Shown here piece by piece: positions 8,988-17,865 of a DNA stretch of 64,000 bases (positions are counted from its first letter, which is position 1; every line of letters starts with the position of its first letter). Both the position numbers and the translations under genes were made by a program. Location of the stretch: NCBI RefSeq assembly GCF_003050935.1, contig NZ_QAOX01000003.1, forward strand, positions 452,808 to 516,807, written 5' to 3'. The notes beneath the pieces were generated by a model. It did not search any database. It saw nothing but the letters and a program-made list of their open reading frames with translations, and had not been told where the DNA came from. The DNA is from Luteibacter sp. OK325 (GTDB taxonomy: Bacteria > Pseudomonadota > Gammaproteobacteria > Xanthomonadales > Rhodanobacteraceae).

Positions 8988-11135
8988 TCAGAACTTACCG
9001 TAATAGCCTTCCTTCAAAGCATCAAAGAGGTTCGCGGCGGTGTGCATTTCACCGTCGTATTCGACTTCTTCGTTACCCTTCAGTTCGACAACGCTACCGT
9101 CTTCCAATTCGAAGCGATAGAGGGTGTTCTCCAGGTCGGTTTCTTTTACGAGCACGCCCTGGAACGCGGCGGGGTTAAAACGGAAGGTTGTGCAGCCCTT
9201 CAGACCCTGCTTATGGGCGTACATATAGATGTCCTTGAAGTCCTCATACGGATAATCCGTCGGGACGTTCGCGGTCTTGGAAATGGAAGAATCGATCCAC
9301 TTCTGCGAGGCCGCCTGGATGTCTACGTGTTCTTTCGGGCTGATGTCATCGGCGGAGACGAAGTAATCCGGCAGGCGGGTCTTCGGGTCGTCGGAGAACG
9401 GCAGCGCCTCGGAATTGATGAGGGCGCGGTAGGCCAGCAGCTCGTAGCTGAAGACCTCGACCTTCTCTTTCGACTTCTTCCCTTCGCGGATCACATTGCG
9501 GGAATAGTGGTGCGCAAAGCTGGGCTCGATGCCGTTGGAGGCATTGTTGGCCAGGCTGAGCGAAATCGTGCCGGTGGGCGCGATGGACGAGTGGTGGGTG
9601 AAGCGCGCGCCGGTCTCGGCCAGGGCCTCGATCAGCTCCGGGGCCACTTCAGCCACGCGCTGCATGTAGCGGGAATACTTCGCGTGCAGCACGCTGCCAC
9701 GGATAGCCTGGCCGACCTTCCAGCCGTCCTTGACCATCTCCGGGCGCTTGCGCAGCATCTCGGCGGTGACCTCGTACTCGCGGACCAGGACGGGCGCACT
9801 GCCCTTTTCCTTGGCCAGCTCAAGGGCGACTTCCCAGCCGGCGATGGCCATCTCACGCGAGACTTCCTCGGTGAAGGCGACCGCATCGGCGTTGCCGTAG
9901 CGCATCTTCAGCATGGTGACCGTGGAGCCCAGGCCCAGGAAGCCCATGCCGTGGCGGCGCTTGGAGATGATCTCTTCGCGCTGCTGCGCCAGCGGCAGGC
10001 CGTTGATCTCGACCACGTTGTCGAGCATGCGGGTGAACACGCGGACCACCTCGCGGTATTCCTCCCAGTCGAACCGGGCCTTGGGGCCGAACGGATCGCG
10101 CACGAACACGGTGAGGTTGATCGAGCCCAGCAGGCAGGAGCCGTACGGCGGCAGCGGCTGCTCGCCGCAGGGGTTGGTAGCGCGGATGTGCTCGCACCAC
10201 CAGTTGTTGTTCATCTCGTTGACGCGGTCGATGAGGATGAAACCCGGCTCGGCGTAGTCATACGTCGAGACCATGATCATGTCCCACAGGTGCCGCGCGC
10301 GGATGTGACCGTAGATCTTGCAGGCGACCAGGCCGTCTTCGCGCGTGACGTAGTTCTGCGAGGTCGGCCATTCGCGCCAGAGCACCTTGGTGGCGTCGGC
10401 GAGGTCGATCTCGTGCTCTTCCTTGATATGCACCGGGAAGACCGTCGGCCAGTCCTGGTCGTTCTCGACCGCTTCCATGAAGCCGTCGGTGATCAGCAGC
10501 GACAGGTTGAACTGGCGCAGGCGACCGTCTTCGCGCTTGGCGCGGATGAATTCCTTGGCGTCAGGATGCGCGATGTCGAAGGTACCCATCTGCGCACCGC
10601 GGCGACCGCCGGCGGAGGAGACGGTGAAACACATCTTGTCGTAGATATCCATGAACGACAGCGGGCCCGACGTGTGGGCGCCGGCGCCGGAGACGTAAGC
10701 GCCGCGCGGGCGCAGCGTCGAGAACTCGTAGCCAATGCCGCAGCCGGCCTTCAGCGTGAGACCGGCTTCGTGCACCTTCTCCAGGATGTCGTCCATCGAG
10801 TCGTGGATGGTGCCCGAGACGGTGCAGTTGATCGTGGAGGTGGCCGGCTTGTGCTCGAGCGCGCCAGCGTTGGAGGTGATGCGGCCAGCGGGAATGGCAC
10901 CGCGGCGCAGGGCCCAGAGGAAACGCTCGAACCAGTGCGCGCGCAGCTCGTCGGTGGCTTCCGTATCGGACAGTGCGCGGGCGACACGCTGGTAGGTCTC
11001 GTCCACCGAGCCGTCGACGGGGTTACCGGACTTGGCCTTCAGGCGGTACTTCTTGTCCCAGATGTCATACGAGGCAGGCTGAAGCGGAATGGCCGCGGTC
11101 TCAAGCCCCATGGCTTGCGCACGTGCAGTGCTCAT
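8988..11135 (-). CDS. nrdJa: Catalytic subunit of adenosylcobalamin-dependent ribonucleotide reductase (NrdJa)
   Basis: This 715-residue protein reduces ribonucleotides to deoxyribonucleotides with a cobalamin-generated thiyl radical, and so works with or without oxygen. Visible signatures: an active-site cysteine in STINCTVSG, the NPCGE segment that positions the radical cysteine and catalytic Glu, and the loop APTGTISLS. The C-terminal redox cysteines are absent because they are on NrdJb two genes downstream. I chose ATG 11133-11135 with GAGGA about 10 bases upstream; an in-frame ATG at 11195 would add 20 Arg/Pro-rich residues that do not look native. First gene of a three-gene operon. No cobalamin riboswitch could be recognised upstream. 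Confidence 0.92.
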   Translation of the reverse strand: MSTARAQAMGLETAAIPLQPASYDIWDKKYRLKAKSGNPVDGSVDETYQRVARALSDTEATDELRAHWFERFLWALRRGAIPAGRITSNAGALEHKPATSTINCTVSGTIHDSMDDILEKVHEAGLTLKAGCGIGYEFSTLRPRGAYVSGAGAHTSGPLSFMDIYDKMCFTVSSAGGRRGAQMGTFDIAHPDAKEFIRAKREDGRLRQFNLSLLITDGFMEAVENDQDWPTVFPVHIKEEHEIDLADATKVLWREWPTSQNYVTREDGLVACKIYGHIRARHLWDMIMVSTYDYAEPGFILIDRVNEMNNNWWCEHIRATNPCGEQPLPPYGSCLLGSINLTVFVRDPFGPKARFDWEEYREVVRVFTRMLDNVVEINGLPLAQQREEIISKRRHGMGFLGLGSTVTMLKMRYGNADAVAFTEEVSREMAIAGWEVALELAKEKGSAPVLVREYEVTAEMLRKRPEMVKDGWKVGQAIRGSVLHAKYSRYMQRVAEVAPELIEALAETGARFTHHSSIAPTGTISLSLANNASNGIEPSFAHHYSRNVIREGKKSKEKVEVFSYELLAYRALINSEALPFSDDPKTRLPDYFVSADDISPKEHVDIQAASQKWIDSSISKTANVPTDYPYEDFKDIYMYAHKQGLKGCTTFRFNPAAFQGVLVKETDLENTLYRFELEDGSVVELKGNEEVEYDGEMHTAANLFDALKEGYYGKF

Positions 11136-11497
11136 GTATGTGTCGTCCTCGAGTCGCGGCCTTTGTAGGCCTCTTATTGGTATGCGTCGACGCAACCACC
11201 TCGACAGCTCTCCCCCCGGAGCCTCTGCCGACCATCCGTGCTCCCTTCGCCGGCCCCGTAAAGCCTTTACCGACGATGGTTTATAGATTGGACCTGAGTA
11301 ACCGCAGCACCAGCGCTAGGTAACAAGGGAACCTGGGAACACAAGATGTTGTGGTTACGACCGGAGTGAACATTAAACCCGGAAGGGGTCGAAGTAAAGT
11401 GTCAGTGATCGGTGTCGCACGGATTGAAACTCGTCGCCGACGCGGGGGTCGAAGGCCTCGGTTGCCTGTTCCAACGACCTAAACAAGGAGTTCTTGT
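11136..11497. other. Divergent promoter region between nrdJa and degQ
   Basis: These 362 bases separate two divergent genes and should contain both promoters. I saw no REP element, no clear NrdR box and no riboswitch fold. The only firm signal is AAGGAG at 11485-11490, 7 bases before the degQ start. Confidence 0.5.
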
Positions 11498-12850
11498 ATG
11501 ACCGCCAGCGCTTATCGGCGAACCAGGATTTTTTCCGTGCTCGGGGCCCTGGGTTTTGCCCTGGCCTCGCCCGCTTTTGCCGGCCTGCCACCGTCCATCA
11601 ACGGTGAGCCGATGCCTTCACTGGCACCCATGCTGGCCAAAGTAACGCCGGCGGTGGTGAATATCTCGACGAAGACCCGCGTGCATGCACGCGATCCGTA
11701 CTTCGAGCTGTTCGGCAATCAGGGTGTACCGCGCCAGCGCGTGGAGCAGAGCCTGGGCTCGGGCGTGGTCATCGATGCCGATAAAGGCTATGTGCTGACC
11801 AATCACCATGTCGTGGGGGGCGCGGACGATATCACGGTGACGCTGCAGGATGGTCGCGACTTCAAGGCGAAGTTGCTCGGCAGCGACCCGGAAACGGACG
11901 TGGCGGTGCTGCAGATTCCGGCTGAGCGGTTGCAGGCGCTGCCGATCGCGGATTCCGCGCAGCTGCGTGTCGGTGACTTCGTGGTGGCTGTGGGCGATCC
12001 CTTCGGTCTCGGGCAGACGGCGACATCGGGCATGGTCTCGGCGCTGGGTCGTTCGGGGCTGGGCAAGGGCTTCCAGAACTTCATCCAGACCGATGCCTCG
12101 ATCAATCCCGGCAATTCCGGTGGCGCGCTGGTGAACCTGCGCGGCGAGCTGGTCGGCATCAACTCGATGATCTTCAGCCCCTCCGGCGGCAACGTCGGCA
12201 TCGGCTTCGCCATTCCGACCGACCTGGCCAGCGGCGTGATGAAGCAGTTGCTGTCTTACGGCAAGGTGCGACGCGGGAATCTCGGCGTGGAGGTGCAGGA
12301 CATCACGCCACGCATCGCCCAGGCGCTTCGGTTGAAGGACGCTAACGGGGCGGTGGTCACGCGTATCAACGACGGCTCACCGGCGGAGGGCGCGGGGCTG
12401 CAGACCGGTGATGTGCTCACCGCGATCGACGGCAAGGCCGTGCGCTCGGCGCAGGACGTACGCAATACCGAAGGCCTGCTGCCGCTGGGCGCGAAGGTGA
12501 AGCTCTCGGTGCAGCGTGAGGGTGCGTCGCGGGATGTGGAGGCGACGATTGCTGCGGTTGCCATCACTTCCGTCGATGGTGGGAAGGTGGATCCGCGGCT
12601 GGCTGGGGTGACCTTGAGCGATCTCACGGCGGATCAGAAAGTGGGTGGGTTGTTTGGGGTGGTGTTGAGTGGGGTGAGCCGTGGGTCAGTGGCGGCGGCC
12701 GCGGGGTTGAAGGATGGGGATGTGGTGGTGGGGATCCAGCAGCGGCGGGTGGGGTCGGTGAAGGCGTTGCCGGTGGGGCGTGGGTTGGGTGGCGGGCAGC
12801 TGTTGTTGACGGTGGTTCGTGAGGGATCTGTGTATTACGCCGTCCTGTAG
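11498..12850 (+). CDS. degQ: Periplasmic HtrA-family serine protease, DegQ-like
   Basis: A 450-residue envelope protease and chaperone that degrades misfolded periplasmic proteins. A signal peptide (1-28, cleaved after SPAFA) is followed by a trypsin-like domain with catalytic H104 in TNHHVV, D134 in PETDVAVL and S207 in NPGNSGGAL. Two PDZ domains follow at roughly 260-350 and 370-445, the architecture of DegP and DegQ. Total length is nearer DegQ, and the long LA-loop insert of DegP is not evident. Ribosome-binding site AAGGAG at the usual distance. It stands alone: REP elements follow its stop and the neighbour downstream has its own leader. Family certain, DegQ versus other HtrA proteases less so. 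Confidence 0.88.
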   Translation: MTASAYRRTRIFSVLGALGFALASPAFAGLPPSINGEPMPSLAPMLAKVTPAVVNISTKTRVHARDPYFELFGNQGVPRQRVEQSLGSGVVIDADKGYVLTNHHVVGGADDITVTLQDGRDFKAKLLGSDPETDVAVLQIPAERLQALPIADSAQLRVGDFVVAVGDPFGLGQTATSGMVSALGRSGLGKGFQNFIQTDASINPGNSGGALVNLRGELVGINSMIFSPSGGNVGIGFAIPTDLASGVMKQLLSYGKVRRGNLGVEVQDITPRIAQALRLKDANGAVVTRINDGSPAEGAGLQTGDVLTAIDGKAVRSAQDVRNTEGLLPLGAKVKLSVQREGASRDVEATIAAVAITSVDGGKVDPRLAGVTLSDLTADQKVGGLFGVVLSGVSRGSVAAAAGLKDGDVVVGIQQRRVGSVKALPVGRGLGGGQLLLTVVREGSVYYAVL

Positions 12851-12858
12851 CGCCTGAT

Positions 12859-13070
12859 CGCTCTTTGTGGGAGCACCTCATCGCTCTTTGTGGGAGCACC
12901 TCATCGCTCTTTGTGGGAGCACCTCATCGCCCTTTGTGGGAGCCGCTTCAGCGGCGATGCTTTCCGGCCTGAGAGCATCGCCGCTGAAGCAGCTCCCACA
13001 CAAAAGCCGGCAATCCCAAAGGCCAGGCAGGTCTTACTGTGGGAGCCGCTTCAGCGGCGATGCTCCTCTG
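12859..13070. repeat. REP array opened by a 23-bp tandem repeat
   Basis: Three exact 23-bp units (12859-12881, 12882-12904, 12905-12927), each containing TTTGTGGGAGCACC, lead into a full REP element at about 12935. An inverted copy lies at about 12975-13002 and a third at about 13041-13062. The tandem units look like truncated REP heads copied by slippage. Confidence 0.85.
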
Positions 13071-13218
13071 CCGCACCGCCACAATCCCCCGACAGCCTAC
13101 GTTCTGTTTCCCCCCGGCAGGATGCGGATTGACGTCAAAGGATGCGCCCGGGCCTTCAATAGCCCACAATTGCGCCCCAATGCCCAACCCCGCTTCCGTC
13201 CCGAGGTTCTTGCCGTCC

Positions 13219-14745
13219 ATGTCTCTCCGTCTTGCGCGACTGTTTACCGCCACGCTGATCGGCCTTAGCGCCTCTGCAACCCTTTTCGCCGCCGATACCG
13301 CCCTCGTGTGGCGTGGCGATATCACCACCGCGCGCGGCGTGGTCATCGACGTCGCCAAGGCCTGGGAGAAATCCGGAAAGGGCAAGTTCGAGCTGCAGCC
13401 CTTCAATACGGCCTCCGGTATCGACGCTGTCGTCAAGGGCTCGGCCGATATCGCCGGCTCCGCGCGTCCGGCGGTCGGCGCTGCCGAGCAGTCGCTCACC
13501 TTCACGCCGGTGGCATGGGACGCCCTGGTCATGGTGACCTACCCGTCCAACCCGGTGAGCAACATCACGCTCAAGCAGCTCCATGAGATCTACATGGGGC
13601 ACATCACGAACTGGAAGGACCTGGGCGGCGCCGATGCCCCGATCAACCTCTACGCCGTGGCCAGCCCGGCCGATGGCGTGGAATACAGCATGCGTCGCCT
13701 GCTGTTCGGACGCGGCAACCAGCCCGTCGCCGCACCGCGTCTCTACGTCAACGTGGCCAAGCTCGAAGAGGGCGTGACCCTCGACAAGCAGGGCCTTGGC
13801 GCGACGACGCTCGCGGGCGTGGCCTCGAACAAGAAGGTGAAGATCCTGCAGATCGATGGCGTCACGCCGTCGGCCTCGACGGTCGCCAGCGGCGCGTACG
13901 TGCTGTACACCGAGATCTACCTGGTCACCAACGACACCAACCCGAAGTCCGCCGAGATCAAGGAATTCCTTTCCTTCGTCACCTCGGGCACGGGCAGCTC
14001 CCTGCTCCGCTCGCATAGCCTCGTGCCTTACGCCGATGGCGCCTCGCTCGCTTCGGGCGATGCCGCCCGTCGCGCAACGATCGCTTCCACTGTCGGCACG
14101 CGTGCCAACGTGGGTCAGGCAATGACCACCGCGCCGACCGTCGCTGCTGCCGCTCCGGCGGAAGCCGCGAAGGAAGTCGCTGTCGCCAAGGCCGAGACCA
14201 AGGGCAAGGGCGCCAAGGTCGCGAAAGAGGCCAAGGGCTCGGTCGCTACCACCGCCGAGCCGTCGCAGTTCGCCAAGGTCGTCGCCAGCGTCAGCACCTC
14301 GGCGCACATGGGCTTCGCCGGCGTCCACGCGGAAGCCTTCTCGGTCTCCGATAACGCCAAGGTCGGCGGCAAGTTCGCCAAGGTTCTGGCTGACGCCGTC
14401 ACGGTGAAGGGCAAGCTGGCTGCGAAGCCGGCTGCTCCGATCGACAGCTCGGAGAAGTCCAACAGCATCGCGACGCCGAAGGTGAGCGAGGCGAAGCCGG
14501 CCGCGGCGAAGGCTGCGGTTGCTGCCGCCAGGCCGGAAGCCAAGGCTTCCATGACGGCCATGACCCGGGAAGCGAAGAAGCCGGCCGCTGCCGCTGCGTC
14601 GCACACTTATAAGGTGTCGGCCGGTGACACGCTCTACTCCATCGCCAAGAAGAACGCCGTGGACGTGAACCAGCTGCGCGCCATGAACGGCCTGAAGGAC
14701 AACAACGTCCATGCAGGCCAGGTGCTCAAGGTGAGCGCACGCTGA
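13219..14745 (+). CDS. Secreted PstS-like phosphate-binding domain fused to a LysM domain
   Basis: A 508-residue exported protein. After a signal peptide (1-24, ending LFA) comes a type 2 periplasmic binding domain of the PstS kind to about residue 290; the segment YPSNPVSNITLKQLHEIYMG is typical of PstS-like proteins. A long low-complexity linker rich in Ala, Lys and Ser (about 310-455) leads to a C-terminal LysM domain (HTYKVSAGDTLYSIAKKN) that should bind peptidoglycan. Free PstS delivers phosphate to an ABC transporter, but no pst genes lie here; a wall-tethered binding protein is the better reading. ATG 13219 is preferred over upstream in-frame ATGs because it begins the signal peptide and GAGG lies before it. 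Confidence 0.8.
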   Translation: MSLRLARLFTATLIGLSASATLFAADTALVWRGDITTARGVVIDVAKAWEKSGKGKFELQPFNTASGIDAVVKGSADIAGSARPAVGAAEQSLTFTPVAWDALVMVTYPSNPVSNITLKQLHEIYMGHITNWKDLGGADAPINLYAVASPADGVEYSMRRLLFGRGNQPVAAPRLYVNVAKLEEGVTLDKQGLGATTLAGVASNKKVKILQIDGVTPSASTVASGAYVLYTEIYLVTNDTNPKSAEIKEFLSFVTSGTGSSLLRSHSLVPYADGASLASGDAARRATIASTVGTRANVGQAMTTAPTVAAAAPAEAAKEVAVAKAETKGKGAKVAKEAKGSVATTAEPSQFAKVVASVSTSAHMGFAGVHAEAFSVSDNAKVGGKFAKVLADAVTVKGKLAAKPAAPIDSSEKSNSIATPKVSEAKPAAAKAAVAAARPEAKASMTAMTREAKKPAAAAASHTYKVSAGDTLYSIAKKNAVDVNQLRAMNGLKDNNVHAGQVLKVSAR

Positions 14746-14750
14746 GCCCT

Positions 14751-15449
14751 ATGGCCGTCCGCGCCGTCTCACTCGACCTCGACGATACCCTGTGGCCGGT
14801 TCTACCGGCCCTTATCGAGGCCGAGCACGTCGTCGACCGCTGGCTCAGGCAACACCATCCCGACGTCGCCAACGCATGGCCCATCGAGGCCATGCGTGAG
14901 CTTCGCGAAAAGATCGCCCGCGACAACACCCATCTTTCCCACGACTTCAGCGAACAGCGCCGGATGACCATCCGCGCCGCCTTCGCACACTGCGGCATCG
15001 ACGATGCCCCGGTGGACGAGCTGTGGCGGCTCTACTTCGCCGCCCGCAACAACGTGGAGCTCTACCCCGACAGCCTGGCGGCCCTGGAGCGTATCGCGCA
15101 CTGCGTGCCTATCGTCAGCATCTCCAACGGCAATGCGGATCTCGAGATCATCGGCCTGCACCATCTCTTCCATACGCGCATCAGCGCGGGCGGGCTGGGC
15201 GTGGCCAAGCCGGATCCCCGCATTTTTCTTGCTGCGGCCGAAGCGCTGGGTATCGAGCCGGGCGAGATTGTTCACGTCGGTGACGATCCGCTGCTGGACG
15301 TACTCGGCGCACGTGAGGCTGGACTGCGCACCGTCTGGCTCAATCGCACGGGTGAGGTGTGGTCGCATGGACCTGCGCCCGACCTGGAATTTCCCGATAT
15401 GACGCATTTAGCCGATTGGGTTGAAGCGTCGGCGCTTACGGACAGTTAG
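14751..15449 (+). CDS. HAD-superfamily phosphatase
   Basis: A 232-residue hydrolase. The nucleophile motif is DLDDTLW (9-15), motif II is the Ser of SISNGN, motif III the Lys of GVAKPDP, and motif IV GDDPLLDV; a helical cap lies between motifs I and II (class IA). Members of this group remove phosphate from small molecules such as nucleotides or sugar phosphates, and the substrate cannot be told from sequence. The gene starts 5 bases after the stop of the PstS-LysM gene, so the two may be co-transcribed. That would fit a common theme of phosphate handling, though this is only suggested by position. Confidence 0.85.
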   Translation: MAVRAVSLDLDDTLWPVLPALIEAEHVVDRWLRQHHPDVANAWPIEAMRELREKIARDNTHLSHDFSEQRRMTIRAAFAHCGIDDAPVDELWRLYFAARNNVELYPDSLAALERIAHCVPIVSISNGNADLEIIGLHHLFHTRISAGGLGVAKPDPRIFLAAAEALGIEPGEIVHVGDDPLLDVLGAREAGLRTVWLNRTGEVWSHGPAPDLEFPDMTHLADWVEASALTDS

Positions 15450-15518
15450 AATAGCGACTCACTGATTGCAACAATCCATCGACGCGGTTGCCAACGACCG
15501 CGAGGCACGGGAGGCCTG

Positions 15519-16895
15519 ATGTCGCCGCTGATCGAACGCAAGACCGGGAAACGTACTGCCATCGCTATCGAGACGGTCGACATGGCCGGCATGGCTGCGG
15601 CCGAAGAGCGGCTCGGGGCTGTGCACAAACAGTGGCTGGTATCGACGGCCTTTCGTCCGACGCCGGGCGCCGTGCTCGTGCTGCCCGACGTCAAGGGCAC
15701 CATCTCCCGCATTCTTGTCGGCGTCGATCGCACCGATGCCATCGGCGCACTGGGCTCCCTGCCCACCCGTCTTCCCGAAGGCCTGTACGAGCTCGCCGAA
15801 GAGGGCGTGATCGAAGACCGCGACCTGCTCGCGCTCGGCTGGGCGCTCGGCGCTTATCGTTTCGACCGTTACCGTGGCCGCACACGTCCGATCGCACAGC
15901 TGGTCGTCGACGCCGCCACGCTGCGCTCGGTGCAGCCGGCGATCGATGCCACCACCGAAGTGCGCGACCTGGTCAACACGCCCACCGAAGACATGGGCCC
16001 GGAACACCTTTCCGCCGCCATCCGCGCTCATGCCGAAGAACACAAGGCAAAGGTGCAGGAATGGGTAGGCGACGAACTCCTCGCCGCGAACTTCCCGACC
16101 ATTCATGCCGTAGGCCGCGCCAGCCATCGCGCGCCGCGCATGATCGAGCTCACCTGGGGCAAGAACTCCAACCCGAAGCTGGTGATCATCGGCAAGGGCG
16201 TGTGCTTCGACACCGGCGGTCTCGACATCAAGCCGGCGGACGGCATGCGCTGGATGAAGAAGGACATGGGCGGCGCGGCGCACGCGATCGCACTCGCCGG
16301 CCTGGTGATGAAAGCGCGCCTGCCGGTGCGCCTCACCCTGCTGGTTCCTGCCGTCGAGAACGCCATCGCCGGTAACTCGATGCGCCCGGGCGATGTCATC
16401 AAGACGCGCGCAGGCCACACGGTGGAAGTGGACAACACCGACGCCGAAGGTCGCCTGGTGCTCTGCGACGCTATCGCCTATGCGGTGGAGCAGGCACCGG
16501 ACCTCATCGTCGATTTCGCAACGCTCACCGGCGCCGCACGCGTGGCACTCGGCCCCGAGCTGCCCGCCCTGTTCACCAACCGCGACCAGCTCGCCGACCA
16601 CGTGATCGGCGCAGCGGAACTCGTCGGCGATCCCCTGTGGCGTTTGCCGCTGTGGCGCCCGTACCGTCGCATGCTGGAATCGTACGTCGCGGACTTCGCC
16701 AACGCCGGTCCGTCGCGTCACGCCGGAGCGATTACGGCTGCGTTGTACCTCGAACGCTTCGTGCCCGAGAGCCAGAACTGGATGCACCTGGACACGTACT
16801 CGTGGAACGACACCGACCGCCCGGCGCATCCGCGCGGTGGTGAAGCGCAGGGCCTGCGTGCCTTCTACCGGTTCCTCTCCGAGCGTTATTCCTAA
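15519..16895 (+). CDS. M17-family leucyl aminopeptidase-like metallopeptidase
   Basis: A 458-residue cytosolic aminopeptidase that cuts N-terminal residues from peptides. The catalytic domain is in the second half: metal and catalytic residues in VCFDTGGLDIKP, the Lys of MKKDMGG, and the signature NTDAEGRL around 306-313. The N-terminal 150 residues are shorter and less conserved than in PepA, as in the PepB-like branch of M17. GGGAGG stands directly before the ATG, which settles the start. It lies 69 bases after the HAD gene in the same direction. A dense REP cluster follows. Confidence 0.88.
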   Translation: MSPLIERKTGKRTAIAIETVDMAGMAAAEERLGAVHKQWLVSTAFRPTPGAVLVLPDVKGTISRILVGVDRTDAIGALGSLPTRLPEGLYELAEEGVIEDRDLLALGWALGAYRFDRYRGRTRPIAQLVVDAATLRSVQPAIDATTEVRDLVNTPTEDMGPEHLSAAIRAHAEEHKAKVQEWVGDELLAANFPTIHAVGRASHRAPRMIELTWGKNSNPKLVIIGKGVCFDTGGLDIKPADGMRWMKKDMGGAAHAIALAGLVMKARLPVRLTLLVPAVENAIAGNSMRPGDVIKTRAGHTVEVDNTDAEGRLVLCDAIAYAVEQAPDLIVDFATLTGAARVALGPELPALFTNRDQLADHVIGAAELVGDPLWRLPLWRPYRRMLESYVADFANAGPSRHAGAITAALYLERFVPESQNWMHLDTYSWNDTDRPAHPRGGEAQGLRAFYRFLSERYS

Positions 16896-16912
16896 AAAGC
16901 CCCTTTGGGGAG

Positions 16913-17313
16913 CCCCTTGTGGGAGCCGGCTATTGCCGGCGACTGTGGGAGCCGGCTACGCCGGCGATTGTGGGAGCCGGCTACGCCGGCGATTGTGGGA
17001 GCCGGCTATGCCGGCGATCCCGCGACAGCGGGCAAGGTTCACGCAACTTGGCTATCGCCGCTGAAGCGGCTCCCACACGAAGCAGGCGTATCGCACCTTG
17101 TAGGAGCCGGCTACGCCGGCGATTGTGGGAGCCGGCTATGCCGGCGATCCCGCGCCAGCGGGCCAGATTCTCGCAACCTGGCTATCGCCGATGAATCGGC
17201 TCCCACACGAAGCAGGCGTATCGCACCTTGCAGGAGCCGGCTACGCCGGCGATCCCGCGCCAGCGGGCCAGATTCTCGCAATCTGGCTATCGCCGATGAA
17301 TCGGCTCCTACAG
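16913..17313. repeat. Large REP/BIME cluster (about 10 elements)
   Basis: Four to six copies of the class with stem CCGGCTA(T/C)GCCGG follow each other at 16918-17020, then two long pairs in which such a copy, a CCCGCG-x-CAGCGGG hairpin and a 30-base spacer are closed by an inverted REP of another class (CCGCTGAAGCGG or CCGATGAATCGG). Parts of the cluster (17098-17210 and 17224-17310) are near-identical duplicates. Confidence 0.9.
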
Positions 17314-17328
17314 AGAGCGGCGCGGCGA

Positions 17329-17661
17329 TTATTCTTCGGGTTCGCTTTTGACAGCGTCTGCCGCTGCGTCGATCGCCTCAGCGCGCTGCTTCTTCATCGC
17401 GATCACCGCGCGTAGATTCCGCTCCAGCTCGGCGAGCGACAGTGGGAAATAAGCGTCGTCTTGATCGCTCACCTCCCAGCTATGCAGTCGCTTCGTTGAA
17501 GCCGCCACACCGCAGGCCACCAATGCCACGCGCACCTCATCCGGATCCAGATCCGTCGCCTGCAGAATCAGCTGCCAAAGCCAGTTCATGCGCTGCGGAT
17601 CGACACCCCGCGTCATCGGCGGGCGCGTGTATTCGCGCGAAGGCGCTTCGAAATCGCTCAT
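17329..17661 (-). CDS. Hypothetical protein, 110 residues
   Basis: A small soluble protein with no signal peptide or membrane segment. The central part (25-90) is predicted helical and contains HSWEVSDQDDAYFPLSLAEL followed by a charged helix; the tail is Ala/Lys/Glu-rich. It looks like a conserved small regulator or adaptor, but I cannot name a family. GGGGAC before ATG 17661 supports this start. The open frame continues upstream to 18249, but there it crosses REP elements and the start of an oppositely oriented hydrolase gene, so that extension is not coding. Confidence 0.65.
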   Translation of the reverse strand: MSDFEAPSREYTRPPMTRGVDPQRMNWLWQLILQATDLDPDEVRVALVACGVAASTKRLHSWEVSDQDDAYFPLSLAELERNLRAVIAMKKQRAEAIDAAADAVKSEPEE

Positions 17662-17712
17662 GAGATGTCCCCGCTTTTGGCCCGTACGGCCGGGAGTATG
17701 ACAAAAATAATG

Positions 17713-17820
17713 TAGAAGCCGATTCATCGGCGATGTGGGAGCCGATTCATCGGCGATCCCGCGGCAGCGGGCCAGGTTTCGGCAAGCACCCAAGTCGCCG
17801 ATGAATCGGCTCCTACAACG
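17713..17820. repeat. REP pair (BIME)
   Basis: Two direct elements with stem CCGATTCATCGG at 17713-17757, a CCCGCGGCAGCGGG hairpin, a spacer and an inverted copy at about 17793-17816. Confidence 0.9.
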
Positions 17821-17865
17821 GGCACTGCGGTATCGTGGGGGTTGGACTGCACAGGACTCCCCGCC

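Noticed and set aside
7070..11168. Long plus-strand open frames over the nrdJ operon (7070-9178 and 8844-11168)
   Set aside because: Antisense shadows of nrdJb, the Lys/Ala-rich gene and nrdJa. The first is Phe/Ala/Leu-rich only because it reverses Lys/Ala codons.
11136..11497. Cobalamin riboswitch before nrdJa
   Set aside because: A B12-dependent enzyme made this worth checking, but I could not find the conserved B12-box core or a suitable fold.
16913..17313. Possible CRISPR array
   Set aside because: Repeats are short palindromes in both orientations with unequal, duplicated spacers, and no cas genes are present. They are REP/BIME elements.
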